From Bacteroidota bacterium (GTDB lineage Bacteria; Bacteroidota; Bacteroidia; Bacteroidales; JAAYUG01): 64,000 nucleotides of DNA. Made by a program: the position numbers and the translations under genes. The stretch lies in assembly GCA_029571215.1 (NCBI GenBank), contig JAKPTE010000016.1:124001-188000 (forward strand), written 5' to 3'. The notes beneath the pieces were generated by a model. The model was not told the DNA's origin. It made no database searches and saw nothing but the letters and a program-made list of their open reading frames with translations. Shown one piece after another: positions 9,921-20,325 of this stretch. The number at the start of each line of letters is the position of its first letter. The first letter of the stretch is position 1.

Positions 9921-11666
9921 ATGAACCAGAGCGAATTGCTTGAAATATCCAGGAAGAAAGCTGAACAATGGCTATCATCCGACATTGATCCCCAAACCCG
10001 TGAGCAAGTAGAAGCATTGCTGAAAGGTGACGAAAAGAACCTTATTGACAGCTTTTATACCGACCTTGAATTCGGAACCGGAGGACTAAGGGGTATCATG
10101 GGTGCAGGATCCAACCGGATGAACATCTATACCGTGGGAATGGCTACCCAGGGCCTGGCAAATTACCTGCTAAAAGAATTTGCCGGCTATAAGGAGATTA
10201 AGGTTGCTATTGCCCATGACTGCCGGAATAACAGCAGACTGTTTGCCGAAACTACAGCCAGAATTTTCACTGCCAACGGGATTAAAGCCTATCTGTTTGA
10301 AAGCCTCCGTCCAACTCCGGAACTTTCTTTTGCTATTCGCCATTTTAAATGCCAGAGCGGTGTGGTCATCACGGCATCCCACAATCCGAAAGAGTACAAC
10401 GGATACAAAGTTTATTGGGATGACGGAGGCCAGGTTATTAGTCCTCACGACCGAAACATTATTCAGGAAGTGAAAGCCATAAAGAAAATAGCTGACATCA
10501 AATTCAAGGGGGATAATGCTCTGATAATTCCCGTTGGAAAGGAATTTGACGAGATATATACCGACATGATCCACTCCTACTCGCTTGACCCGGAAACCAT
10601 TAAACGCCAGAGTGATCTGAAAATAGTTTACACACCGATTCACGGCACCGGAGTTGAACTTGTGCCCATGGCACTCCGCAAAATTGGATTCAGAAACGTA
10701 ATCCATGTTCCGGAGCAGGATGTGACTGACGGAAATTTTCCCACGGTACACTCCCCCAACCCTGAAGAACCAGCTGCTCTTGCCATGGGACTAGCCAAAG
10801 CAAAGGAAACCAACGCCGATATCCTGATGGGTACCGACCCTGACGCTGATCGTGTTGGAATAGCGGTTAAGGATACCAGCGGGGAATGGATTCTGCTAAA
10901 CGGCAATCAAACAGGTGCATTGTTGATGCATTATCTCATCACCCAATGGGCTCAGAAGGGAAAACTCACCGGCAATGAGTATATTGTAAAGACCATCGTC
11001 ACCAGTGAATTACTGGCTGATATTGCCCGGAAACATGGCATAAAGGTATACGATGTTCTCACAGGATTCAAGTATATAGCCGATATCATAAAACAGAACG
11101 AAGGAAAAGCCACCTTCCTCTGCGGAGCTGAAGAGAGTTACGGATACCTTGTGGGCGATAAAGTACGTGACAAAGATGCTGTCATGTCGTGTGCCATCCT
11201 TGCCGAAGCAGCTGCCTGGGCAAGGGACCGGAAGCTTTCCTTCTTTGAATTGCTCCTTGATATTTATATAGAATTCGGATATTACCTCGAATCCCTTCAT
11301 TCTGTTTACAAAACAGGAGTGGAAGGAGCTGCCATCATACGTGACATGATGCATACCTTCAGGAACAATCCACCTACCCGTGTAGCAGGAACCGACGTGA
11401 CTACCATTCACGACTACTTAACCCAGACTACTACCCGTTTGCCTTCGGGGAAAACGGAACCTATTACCCTACCGAAATCGGATGTAATCCAGTATCTTCT
11501 TGCCGATGGTTCCAAAATTTCCATCAGACCCTCCGGTACGGAACCCAAGATTAAGTTTTATTTCAGCGTGAAAGGAAAACTGGAACGAAAGGAAGATTTT
11601 CAGAAGGTCACCGGACAGTTGAAAGCAAGAATTAAAACCATCATGAACGATCTGAACATTGGATAG
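9921..11666 (+). CDS. Phospho-sugar mutase (phosphoglucomutase/phosphomannomutase family)
   Basis: GTGGLRGIMGAGSNRMN; VVITASHNPKEYNGYKVYW; GTDPDADRVGIAV; RPSGTEPKIKFYFSV. Confidence 0.94.
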   Translation: MNQSELLEISRKKAEQWLSSDIDPQTREQVEALLKGDEKNLIDSFYTDLEFGTGGLRGIMGAGSNRMNIYTVGMATQGLANYLLKEFAGYKEIKVAIAHDCRNNSRLFAETTARIFTANGIKAYLFESLRPTPELSFAIRHFKCQSGVVITASHNPKEYNGYKVYWDDGGQVISPHDRNIIQEVKAIKKIADIKFKGDNALIIPVGKEFDEIYTDMIHSYSLDPETIKRQSDLKIVYTPIHGTGVELVPMALRKIGFRNVIHVPEQDVTDGNFPTVHSPNPEEPAALAMGLAKAKETNADILMGTDPDADRVGIAVKDTSGEWILLNGNQTGALLMHYLITQWAQKGKLTGNEYIVKTIVTSELLADIARKHGIKVYDVLTGFKYIADIIKQNEGKATFLCGAEESYGYLVGDKVRDKDAVMSCAILAEAAAWARDRKLSFFELLLDIYIEFGYYLESLHSVYKTGVEGAAIIRDMMHTFRNNPPTRVAGTDVTTIHDYLTQTTTRLPSGKTEPITLPKSDVIQYLLADGSKISIRPSGTEPKIKFYFSVKGKLERKEDFQKVTGQLKARIKTIMNDLNIG

Positions 11667-11699
11667 TTCCTGTCTGTTATTTTATAAAAACCCGCTACA

Positions 11700-12116
11700 A
11701 TGAAAAGTTACCGGAAGGAATTGTGGTTTGAGACCCCGCACCGGCGCGATTTTATCAATATTACACCTCAGGTGGAGCAATGTCTCTCAGAAAGCGGTAT
11801 CCGCGAAGGGCTTTGCCTGGTCAATGCCATGCATATTACGGCCAGCGTTTTCATCAATGATGACGAATCAGGCCTTCACCAGGATTTTGAAACCTGGCTG
11901 GAAAAACTGGCACCTGAAAAGCCTTATTCCCAATACAGACATAACGGATTTGAAGATAATGCCGACGCCCATCTTAAACGTACCATCATGGGACGCGAAG
12001 TTGTCGTGGCTGTCACCAATGGGCAACTCGACTTCGGCCCCTGGGAACAAATCTTTTACGGAGAATTTGACGGAAAAAGAAAGAAAAGAGTTCTGGTGAA
12101 AATCATCGGTGAATGA
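11700..12116 (+). CDS. Secondary thiamine-phosphate synthase / YjbQ (UPF0047) family protein
   Basis: 138 aa; [31 protein letters not shown]...[50 protein letters not shown]. Confidence 0.9.
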   Translation: MKSYRKELWFETPHRRDFINITPQVEQCLSESGIREGLCLVNAMHITASVFINDDESGLHQDFETWLEKLAPEKPYSQYRHNGFEDNADAHLKRTIMGREVVVAVTNGQLDFGPWEQIFYGEFDGKRKKRVLVKIIGE

Positions 12117-12201
12117 GGTGGTTTTTCCTTAAGAACCTTTCCCTACACCTTCAACAAAATCTTTAACAAACTGCAGGTTATTGTTCACCATCTGTTCTTT
12201 T

Positions 12202-14142
12202 ATGAAGAAATTCATCTACGGATTGTCTTTATGTTCGGGGCTCCAAAGCGGAACCCTTTGGATATCTGCCCAGGAAACACCTCATTTTACAGTTGATTCG
12301 GTTGTTGTCGTCTCTTTACAGACACCACAATATCTTCGGGAAACCGGACGAAGCATCAGTGTGATCAGAAGAAGCACTCTACAGACGATGCCGGTGAGTT
12401 CAGCTGATGAACTTTTCCGCTATATTCCAGGCGTTGAAGCCAATATGCGGGGCATGGGAGGCGTTCAGTCCGATTTCTCCATCCGGGGTTCCACATTCAA
12501 CCAGGTACTTGTGCTGGTGGATGGGATGCGCATCAATGATCCATTGACAGGTCATTTCAACAATGATCTTCCGGTTAGCCGGGAAGAGATAGAACGGATA
12601 GAAGTGGTCAGAGGTCCGGTATCACTCGTTTACGGAAGTGATGCAGTGGGTGGAGTGATCAATGTGGTTACCAAAGCTTTTTCAGCCTTTAACTACGAGA
12701 ATGGAGTCAACAGTTCAGGAGAAGTTGCCCTGGGCAACCAAAGAAACCTCACTTCCTCTGCCGGAATACAGGCTGCAACAAAACATCTTTTTGTCAGGGG
12801 TGGGCTCTCCCTGAACCAATGTCCTTCGATGCCACTCGGTACGGGTTTTCATTCCGATTACGATGTTCGCCAGGCCACAGTATCCGCATCAGGACAGATC
12901 AGAGAAAGTACACGGATTGCATTCCGTATAACAGGTTATTTAAAAGAGTTCGACGCGCGAAACTTCTATACTGTAAGCCCTTCTGATTCAGCCCGCGAAG
13001 AAATGAGAGGGTACTGGATACAAACCCAGTTACTCAATGACAAAGAACGGAAACAGACCCGTCTCACAATATCCTTCCGGGAAAACCATGATGACTTTCT
13101 TTTCAACAGTCTTTCCCCGCACAACATCCATACTACCCATGCGGGAACCGTGCAGTTTACCCAAACCCGCCTACTGAAGAGAATTACTTTCACCTATGGA
13201 TTTCAGGGCCATCTGCGGACAATTCAAAGTACCGACAGAGGGGATCATTCGGAAACACAGGCAGGCTTCTTTGGGAACTTTGCATATAAACCCGGCGAAA
13301 CAATTGTGGTTGTCTCCGGTTTACGGGGTGAACTCCATGAGACAGCGGGTCTTCAGATGATACCCCAGATATCGGTTTCCTGGAAACCCGGAAAATGGTA
13401 CCTCCATGCCTCGGCAGGAAAGTCAGTACGAAACCCTGATTTTACCGAACGATTCGTGAGTACGGCACTGCCCTGGCTTGCACCGGGGAGAAACCTCGGT
13501 AATCCCCGCCTTCTGCCTGAAAAGTCTTGGACCTTTGATTTGGGTGCTGACAGAAAACTGTCTGTTTTTTTTACCGCAGGAGTCACAGTTTTCACCAGAA
13601 ACAGCAGGAATCTGATTGACTACATCCTGACAAACAGCCGCGATATTCCCGAAAACAACAATCTTGTGCCTGACACCGGTTATTTTTATGCCGGGAATGT
13701 ACGTTTTTTATCAACGCAGGGGCTGGAAGGTTATCTGACAGGAGAAGTTCCTGCAGGACCTATAAACATACAGGCTACAGCCGGTCTGATGCTGCTGAAA
13801 TCATCGAACAGGGAAAATATCATCACAAAATATATAGCTGGTCATGCAAAGCAACTGGTTACAGGAAACCTTGCTGTTACGCACGGACCAATTACTTTTT
13901 CATTAAGTAGCATTTACAAAATCAGAAAAAAACCGGAGTATGCCCCGGCCATCAATACTACCCTTCCTGAGAAGTACATTGTTTTCAACAGCAGCCTGGA
14001 ATGGAACCTTTTCAGCAACAGATTCTCCGTTCGGTTCATTGCGCATAATCTTACTGACGTAAAGTATGCTGATGTACTGGGCGCCGGAATGCCCCGAAGA
14101 TGGTTTTCAGCTGGTATTCGTTGGAACAGTATAGGTTTTTGA
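12202..14142 (+). CDS. TonB-dependent receptor (BtuB-like)
   Basis: Plug: SADELFRYIPGVEANMRGMGGVQSDFSIRGSTFNQVLVLVDGMRINDPLTGHFNNDLPVSREEIERIEVVRGPVSLVYGSDAVGGVINVVTK; signal peptide from the internal Met at 12202. Confidence 0.93.
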   Translation: MKKFIYGLSLCSGLQSGTLWISAQETPHFTVDSVVVVSLQTPQYLRETGRSISVIRRSTLQTMPVSSADELFRYIPGVEANMRGMGGVQSDFSIRGSTFNQVLVLVDGMRINDPLTGHFNNDLPVSREEIERIEVVRGPVSLVYGSDAVGGVINVVTKAFSAFNYENGVNSSGEVALGNQRNLTSSAGIQAATKHLFVRGGLSLNQCPSMPLGTGFHSDYDVRQATVSASGQIRESTRIAFRITGYLKEFDARNFYTVSPSDSAREEMRGYWIQTQLLNDKERKQTRLTISFRENHDDFLFNSLSPHNIHTTHAGTVQFTQTRLLKRITFTYGFQGHLRTIQSTDRGDHSETQAGFFGNFAYKPGETIVVVSGLRGELHETAGLQMIPQISVSWKPGKWYLHASAGKSVRNPDFTERFVSTALPWLAPGRNLGNPRLLPEKSWTFDLGADRKLSVFFTAGVTVFTRNSRNLIDYILTNSRDIPENNNLVPDTGYFYAGNVRFLSTQGLEGYLTGEVPAGPINIQATAGLMLLKSSNRENIITKYIAGHAKQLVTGNLAVTHGPITFSLSSIYKIRKKPEYAPAINTTLPEKYIVFNSSLEWNLFSNRFSVRFIAHNLTDVKYADVLGAGMPRRWFSAGIRWNSIGF

Positions 14143-14163
14143 AAAGAATCAGCATTCAGTCAA

Positions 14164-15552
14164 TCAGTAAGATACGAGATATACCTTATCTGTACCTCTG
14201 GTAACTGCCGTGTATAACCAGCGGATGTACTCCCTGTCATATATATCCTGGCGACCCGGATCAACAAACACCGTTTGCCATTGCCCACCCTGGGCCTTAT
14301 GGCATGTTACCGCATAGGCAAACTTAACCTGAAGAGCGTTGAACCACGGATTAGTACGCAAATAATCCTGGATTTTTTTCCCCGAACTCAAATCATATTC
14401 CTGCAAAATGGCCTGCATAAGCTCTTTCTGTTTTTCAGCCGGCAATGAAGGCGCCTCTGCCGTTATCGTATCGAACAGAAGTTTCACATCTGCCTCCAGA
14501 TCATTATAATCAGGAAAGACCACCGAAGCATCAGCAAAATGGAAGCCATACAGCTCGTCCGTGCGTCGTATACGCTTCAGCCTTAGGATATCGCCATTGG
14601 CAATAAATCCCATTGCTTCACCTTCTGCAAGCCAGAAATAATCGTTTTTTACCACCATCATAACATCACCCGACGAGAGTTCTTCTTCACGGTAGAGAAT
14701 CTGACGCCTGATTCCTGCATTATAGCGGTTGCTCTGACGGTTTGACCGGCAGATGACAATTACGTTTTCCATTCCCTGTTTCCTGTATTCCTGTTCAAGA
14801 TATTCCGGCACCTCAGCCGGCGCAAGTGATGCAATATCAGAATACCTGTCAGGTTCCATGCCAGGTTTTCTGTAGTCCTCATTTTCCAGCATGTTCCTCA
14901 GGGAGGTGGCAAACGAAAGAATTCCCGATCCGGAAGACTGCCTTAGCACTTCGGTAAGCAGAACTTTTCGCACCGAAAGACCAAACCGTTGGAGCGCTTC
15001 GGGTTGCAAAGCAGGGCTTACTGACAGTCCAACCGGAGGTAACTGGGCAGTATCGCCCATCAGTACCAGCCGGCAATTCTGACCACTGTAAACATAGGAA
15101 ATGAGATCGGAAAGCAGATTTCCCGAACCAAACAGAGACACGTCCCGGTTCGTCTCTCCTATCATGGAGGCTTCATCAACAATAAAAACCGTATCGGTAT
15201 GAAGGTTCCTGTCACGTACAAAGTCTGCAAAGCCTGCAGGAGAAAGCAGTTGCCGGTAAATTTTTTTATGGATTGTACTGGCCGGGAATCCTGAATACTG
15301 TGACAATACTTTTGCAGCCCGTCCCGTCGGAGCCAGCAATACAAATCCCTTGTTCAGCGCACGAAGCACCTGCACCAGCGAAGCCACAAGAGTTGTCTTG
15401 CCGGTTCCCGCATAGCCCGTTACAAGCATGACTTCGTTCTGATTCCCGGAATATAGAAAGTCACCGAATTGCTCTATGAAGCGTCTCTGATCAGGAGTCG
15501 GATCATAGGGAAAATTTGATAAAATACTATCTGTCAATATTCTGGAATCCAT
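14164..15552 (-). CDS. RecD-like AAA DNA helicase (UvrD_C_2 C-terminus)
   Basis: VTGYAGTGKTTLVASLV Walker A, FIVDEASMIGE, LVLMGDTAQLPPVG, FAYAVTCHKAQGGQWQTVFVD; probable start at 15552 (ORF extends to 15600). Confidence 0.9.
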   Translation of the reverse strand: MDSRILTDSILSNFPYDPTPDQRRFIEQFGDFLYSGNQNEVMLVTGYAGTGKTTLVASLVQVLRALNKGFVLLAPTGRAAKVLSQYSGFPASTIHKKIYRQLLSPAGFADFVRDRNLHTDTVFIVDEASMIGETNRDVSLFGSGNLLSDLISYVYSGQNCRLVLMGDTAQLPPVGLSVSPALQPEALQRFGLSVRKVLLTEVLRQSSGSGILSFATSLRNMLENEDYRKPGMEPDRYSDIASLAPAEVPEYLEQEYRKQGMENVIVICRSNRQSNRYNAGIRRQILYREEELSSGDVMMVVKNDYFWLAEGEAMGFIANGDILRLKRIRRTDELYGFHFADASVVFPDYNDLEADVKLLFDTITAEAPSLPAEKQKELMQAILQEYDLSSGKKIQDYLRTNPWFNALQVKFAYAVTCHKAQGGQWQTVFVDPGRQDIYDREYIRWLYTAVTRGTDKVYLVSY

Positions 15553-15609
15553 TCCGGTTTTCCGGTTCTGATGAAAATATTTCCATGTTCTTGGCCTCAA
15601 AGTTAGTCG

Positions 15610-15637
15610 TTGTCATATCATTTTTTTATTAATTTTG
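15610..15637 (+). promoter_or_regulatory. Putative promoter TTG-N17-TAATTTTG
   Basis: Fits -33 TTG / -7 TAnnTTTG; argues that the downstream gene starts at 15661, not 15610. Confidence 0.45.
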
Positions 15638-15660
15638 CTGCATTCAAAAAACACAATACC

Positions 15661-16287
15661 ATGAGGACTGCTATTCAGATTGTATTGACGATATCGATCG
15701 TTGTTCTGGCTTATCTGTTATATGACGGCATCATGAAGCCTATCCGTTTTAACCGCGAGAAAGACAAACGGTACGAAAAAACCATTGAGCGACTGAAAGC
15801 CATCCGAACCGCCGAAGTTGCCTTTAAGGTGGAAAACGGACATTATACAGCCAGTTTTGACTCCCTTATTTCCTTCATTAAAAACGGAAACTTCCGGGTT
15901 GTGAAGAAATACGGTATGCTCTCCGATAGTTTGCTCCAGGCTGGATGGACAGAGAAGCAAGCTCTGAAAAAAGGAATAATCCGCAGGGATACGGTTCTGG
16001 TTCCGATTCTCGATTCACTTTTCGGGAAAAATTATCCCATTGATTCCATTCGTTATGTTCCTTACACTCCTGGTATAGAGTTCAAACTTAAAACCAATAC
16101 GGTTGAAACAGGAAAAGTAAAGGTCAATGTGTTTGAAGCATCTGTTGAAAACGACATTCTTCTGAATGGTCTGGATCCTCAGCTTATTATCAACCTGAAC
16201 GACGAACGAAAGAAAATGACGGGATTTCCGGGACTACGTGTCGGGAGTGTTGAGGAAGCAAACAACAATGCAGGAAACTGGGAATAA
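15661..16287 (+). CDS. Hypothetical single-TM protein with a pilin-like N-terminal layout
   Basis: MRTAIQIVLTISIVVLAYLLYDGIMKPIRFNREKDKRYEKTIERLKAIRTAEVAFKVENGHYTASFDSLISFI; start chosen at 15661. Confidence 0.75.
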   Translation: MRTAIQIVLTISIVVLAYLLYDGIMKPIRFNREKDKRYEKTIERLKAIRTAEVAFKVENGHYTASFDSLISFIKNGNFRVVKKYGMLSDSLLQAGWTEKQALKKGIIRRDTVLVPILDSLFGKNYPIDSIRYVPYTPGIEFKLKTNTVETGKVKVNVFEASVENDILLNGLDPQLIINLNDERKKMTGFPGLRVGSVEEANNNAGNWE

Positions 16288-16293
16288 CAATTC

Positions 16294-17139
16294 ATGAACG
16301 AAAAAATTTTCGTTGCCCCTTCATTACGTACCGAACAATACTCTGATACCGACCTGTCCATTCAGATTGCTCCGGATGGACTGGTTTTTTTTGCACGCAT
16401 CTCATCCACCAATGAGTGCAAAGCATTAGCAATGCATCCTGTTCCTCCTGATCTGAATGAAGAAAGCTGGATCGATGAACTGGAAAAGATTCTGACCGAG
16501 AATGCCTGGTTGAAAGGCAACTGGAAATCCGTCAGGATTCTTTGGATTACCGGTAAATGGATTTCTGTTCCCTCAGCATATTTTCGCCCGGAGGAAGCCA
16601 GAAATTTTCTTTTGTACCATAACTTGTTCAGAGAATACGACGAAGTACATTATTATTCCATTAAGAAACCGGAAACAACGTTTGTCTTTCCTGTTCCCGG
16701 AGCTGTTAGTCAAATTCTAAGAAATATTTTCCCCTCGTTCCATTATTTTCCATCATGGGCTCCTGTGAGCTTGCAGTTTGATGCTGCAAGACCGCAAGGG
16801 CTATGCGTACTTTTACATTATGGTTTTGCTGACTATTTTGTACATTCCGGGCAGGAAATCAGCAATTTCAGTCGTTTCAACTGGCAGGAACCTTCTGATA
16901 TTCTGTTTTTTCTTGCAAAAATTTCGCGGGATTTTTCTATCGATCTGGTTTCAGGAAATCTTATCGTATGCGGATATCCGGGTCTTAAGAAGGCCGCTGA
17001 AACTGAAATGTTGATTCGTGAATACTTTCCGACTCTCAATGCCCGAATGCCGGCGCTTCAGATGGAACCTGCCATACTAGCCATGCTGCATCCTTTTGAA
17101 ATTCCGGTTCAGTTAATGAATCTCTACCTGTGCGAATAA
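16294..17139 (+). CDS. DUF3822 family protein
   Basis: 281 aa; syntenic placement directly upstream of rsmD and sequence style of DUF3822. Confidence 0.75.
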   Translation: MNEKIFVAPSLRTEQYSDTDLSIQIAPDGLVFFARISSTNECKALAMHPVPPDLNEESWIDELEKILTENAWLKGNWKSVRILWITGKWISVPSAYFRPEEARNFLLYHNLFREYDEVHYYSIKKPETTFVFPVPGAVSQILRNIFPSFHYFPSWAPVSLQFDAARPQGLCVLLHYGFADYFVHSGQEISNFSRFNWQEPSDILFFLAKISRDFSIDLVSGNLIVCGYPGLKKAAETEMLIREYFPTLNARMPALQMEPAILAMLHPFEIPVQLMNLYLCE

Positions 17140-17669
17140 TCAGCGGAAAATATAAGGGAAGACACATCCAGCCGCCACGTAATTTCAGAGCACGACCTAC
17201 CACTGATTTTGCACGGGTGGCTCTGTTCAACATCCTTGCCAATTATTTCGATTTTGAAGAAATATCGGTACTGGATCTCTTTGCCGGTACGGGGATAATA
17301 GGATATGAGTTTGCATCCCGCGGGTGTCATAACCTTACTTCAGTGGAAAACCATCCTGTGCACGCTGCCTTCATTCGCCGCATGATCAGGGAACTCTCCT
17401 TCGAAGGCTTCCGGCTCATGGAAAGGGACGTTTTCAGCTTCCTTGAGCATCATCAGACACAATACGATGTGATTTTCTGCGATCCACCTTACGATATGGA
17501 AGGAATCAGCAATCTTCCTGACGTTATACTGCAGCATAAACTCTTAGCCAAAGAAGGGATACTGGTGATGGAACATTCCGGAAAAATTACCTTCGCCGGA
17601 CATCCCGGATTCTTCGATGAGCGCAGGTATGGGAAAGTTCATTTTAGTTTTTTCAGGATACCTGCGTGA
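17130..17669 (+). CDS. rsmD: 16S rRNA (guanine(966)-N(2))-methyltransferase
   Basis: MRIISGKYKGRHIQPPRNFRARPTTDFARVALFNIL; DLFAGTGIIGYEFASRG; IFCDPPYDM; GTG start overlaps the previous gene by 10 nt. Confidence 0.94.
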   Translation: MRIISGKYKGRHIQPPRNFRARPTTDFARVALFNILANYFDFEEISVLDLFAGTGIIGYEFASRGCHNLTSVENHPVHAAFIRRMIRELSFEGFRLMERDVFSFLEHHQTQYDVIFCDPPYDMEGISNLPDVILQHKLLAKEGILVMEHSGKITFAGHPGFFDERRYGKVHFSFFRIPA

Positions 17670-17700
17670 ACGAATTTGTCCAAAAATTTGCATCCGGGTG

Positions 17701-17730
17701 TTGCAGGAATAAAATATTGGTATAATTTTG
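17701..17730 (+). promoter_or_regulatory. Promoter of tRNA-Asp: TTG-N19-TAATTTTG
   Basis: TTG 17701-17703, TAATTTTG 17723-17730, 14 nt before the mature tRNA 5' end. Confidence 0.6.
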
Positions 17731-17744
17731 CGTCACCAAATTCT

Positions 17745-17821
17745 GGTGTGGTAGTTCAGCTGGTTAGAATATCGGCCTGTCACGCCGAGGGTCGCGGGTT
17801 CGAGTCCCGTCCACACCGCCA
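17745..17821 (+). tRNA. tRNA-Asp (anticodon GTC), CCA encoded
   Basis: GGTGTGGTAGTTCAGCTGGTTAGAATATCGGCCTGTCACGCCGAGGGTCGCGGGTTCGAGTCCCGTCCACACCGCCA; acceptor, D, anticodon and T stems pair. Confidence 0.97.
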
Positions 17822-17833
17822 GCCAGCAATATC

Positions 17834-17866
17834 AGGGTAGCTTAAAAGCTACCCTTTCTTTTTTTC
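17834..17866 (+). terminator. Rho-independent terminator after tRNA-Asp
   Basis: AGGGTAGCTT-AA-AAGCTACCCT stem followed by TTCTTTTTTTT. Confidence 0.85.
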
Positions 17867-18017
17867 CATTATTGAGGTAACCCATTCCTGCCTTCACAAA
17901 AAATTGATAAATTTAGCCTTGCAAACCAATAAAAAATATTCCCTGAAAAGGAGATTCCCATTGCATTTTCCGCAGGGCAGAAACAGACAAACCATTTGCT
18001 TATTAAATCAATAAAAG

Positions 18018-19418
18018 ATGACAATACAATTTTTAGGAGCGGCGCGCGAAGTAACAGGAAGCAAACACCTTATAACAACCGGAAACGGAAAGAGAATTCT
18101 GCTGGACTGCGGGTTATTTCAGGGGAAAGGACTTGAAACAGATGCCCGGAACCGGAACCCCGGTATTGACCCCAAAGAGGTTGACCATATTATACTCACC
18201 CATGCCCATATTGATCATTCTGGTCTGATTCCCTGGTTTTACAGGAACGGCTTTGAAGGATCCGTTGTCACGACCAGTGCTACAAGGGATCTCTGTGCAC
18301 TGATGCTGGCCGATTCGGGCCATATTCACGAACAGGATATCGTAACGTTCAATAAGAAAAGAGCCCGACAGGGATTGCCTCCGGTGGAACCCCTCTATAC
18401 GAGAGAAGATGCCATTGCCTGTATGAAACTTTTTATCGGGATACCTTACAACAGGAAACTCCGTATTGATGATTCCACCAGAGTATGGTTTACCAATTCG
18501 GGGCATATGCTCGGTAGTGGGGTTGCTACATTGGAAATAACTGAAAGGGGCACAAAAAAGCTCCTTTCATTTACAGGCGACATAGGACGCCCTGTCAACA
18601 GAATCGTCAAGCCTCCAGATCCCTTTCCGCAAAGCGATTTTCTGATTACCGAATCAACCTACGGTGACCGCTTGCATACTCCGGTGGCAGATTCAGACGA
18701 AGAACTTCTCCGGGTTGTAAAACATACCTGCTTAGAAAAAAGAGGGAAACTGGTAATCCCCTCTTTTGCCGTAGGGAGAACGCAGGAAATAGTGCTTTCA
18801 CTGAATAATCTGTGGAACGAAAATCGTCTGCCCCGTATAGATGTTTTCGTCGACAGCCCTCTTGCCATGAATATAACAGACGTATTTCGCCTGCATCCCG
18901 AATGCTTTAACGAAGATGTCAGGAATGTTCTGGCAACCGACCCGGATCCTTTTGGATTTGGTGCACTGCATTATATTCAATCGGTGGAGGAATCCAAAGC
19001 CCTCAATTCGCGTACCGAGCCATGTATCATTATTTCCTCATCAGGTATGATGGAAGCAGGGCGGGTAAAGCATCATCTTGCCAATACCATTTCTGATCCG
19101 CGAAACTCCGTTCTCGTGGTTGGTTATTGCGCACCACAAACTTTAGGAGCCCGCATTCTCAGGGGAGACGAAGAAGTTTCCATCCACGGCAACCGGTATC
19201 CGGTCCGTGCAGAAATATTTCGCATTGAATCTTTCAGCGGGCACGGAGATTATCAGGAAATGCTTTCCTATCTATCGTGCCAGAAACCAGAATTGCTCAA
19301 GGAAATATTTCTTGTACATGGTGAATTGCATGCTCAGGAATTTTTTAAAGATCAGCTGGAAAGGAAGGGGTACAGGAACATCCTTATACCGGAACAGGGT
19401 GCAGTTTTTTCACTATAA
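18018..19418 (+). CDS. MBL-fold beta-CASP ribonuclease/exonuclease family protein
   Basis: LTHAHIDHSGLIPWFYRNGFEG; beta-CASP/RMMBL ISSSGMMEAGRVKHHL, SFSGHGDYQEML. Confidence 0.92.
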   Translation: MTIQFLGAAREVTGSKHLITTGNGKRILLDCGLFQGKGLETDARNRNPGIDPKEVDHIILTHAHIDHSGLIPWFYRNGFEGSVVTTSATRDLCALMLADSGHIHEQDIVTFNKKRARQGLPPVEPLYTREDAIACMKLFIGIPYNRKLRIDDSTRVWFTNSGHMLGSGVATLEITERGTKKLLSFTGDIGRPVNRIVKPPDPFPQSDFLITESTYGDRLHTPVADSDEELLRVVKHTCLEKRGKLVIPSFAVGRTQEIVLSLNNLWNENRLPRIDVFVDSPLAMNITDVFRLHPECFNEDVRNVLATDPDPFGFGALHYIQSVEESKALNSRTEPCIIISSSGMMEAGRVKHHLANTISDPRNSVLVVGYCAPQTLGARILRGDEEVSIHGNRYPVRAEIFRIESFSGHGDYQEMLSYLSCQKPELLKEIFLVHGELHAQEFFKDQLERKGYRNILIPEQGAVFSL

Positions 19419-20134
19419 TGAAAGGACAAAACATTTTACTTGCAGTATTCAGTTTCAATCTAATCAGTTTCTGCATGCAACCCCAGCAGGATCCATGGAA
19501 GGAACAGCGGGAAAGAATGGTTGAACAACAAATAGCCGGTCGGGGAATAACCGATCCCGATGTGCTCAGGGTGATGCGAAACATACCGAGGCACGTTTTT
19601 GTTCCGGAAGAGGAACGCCCCTATGCCTATGGGGATTATCCGCTGTCGGTTGGTTACGGCCAGACAATTTCCCAACCCTATATGGTAGCTTTTATGACAG
19701 AACAATTGCGGATAAAACGCACCGACAAAATTCTTGAAATTGGCACCGGCTCAGGGTACCAGGCAGCTATTCTGGCAGAATTATGTGATTCGGTTTTTAG
19801 TATTGAAATTCATCAACCTCTGGCCGAAAAAGCCGATTCCGTTTTGAAAACTTTAGGATACCGGAATATCTGGATAAAGACCGGCGATGGATACCTAGGA
19901 TGGCCTGAGCATGCACCGTTCGATAAAATTATTGTCACCTGTGCACCCAGCCATGTTCCCCCGGCACTAATCCAACAGCTAAGGGAAGGCGGGCGAATGA
20001 TCATTCCGGTTGAAAAAAACTCATGGACCCAAGAACTTGCGCTTCTGAAGAAAAAAGACGGTAAAATTGTTCAGGATGAGGTACTGCCTGTTCGGTTTGT
20101 TCCTATGATTGACCAGCATGGCCGAAGCTATTAG
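19418..20134 (+). CDS. pcm: Protein-L-isoaspartate O-methyltransferase
   Basis: MVEQQIAGRGITDPDVLRVMRNIPRHVFVP; YGQTISQPYMVAFMTEQL; LEIGTGSGYQAAILAEL; start overlaps the upstream stop; N-terminal hydrophobic extension possible (alternative ATG at 19475). Confidence 0.94.
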   Translation: MKGQNILLAVFSFNLISFCMQPQQDPWKEQRERMVEQQIAGRGITDPDVLRVMRNIPRHVFVPEEERPYAYGDYPLSVGYGQTISQPYMVAFMTEQLRIKRTDKILEIGTGSGYQAAILAELCDSVFSIEIHQPLAEKADSVLKTLGYRNIWIKTGDGYLGWPEHAPFDKIIVTCAPSHVPPALIQQLREGGRMIIPVEKNSWTQELALLKKKDGKIVQDEVLPVRFVPMIDQHGRSY

Positions 20135-20325
20135 AACTCAAAACTCTGCTTTTTGATATCGTCTGCCAGCAATAATACCAATCCGCTCTGAATAAGAGAT
20201 AGAAATTGCATTGACACAACGAATTTTATATAGGTAAGAAAGATAAAATTCAGGAAAACTGGCAAGTACCATGCAAAAAGTCCTGCAAAGCAGATCCTGC
20301 AATGCAAATACAGACACGGGGGATT

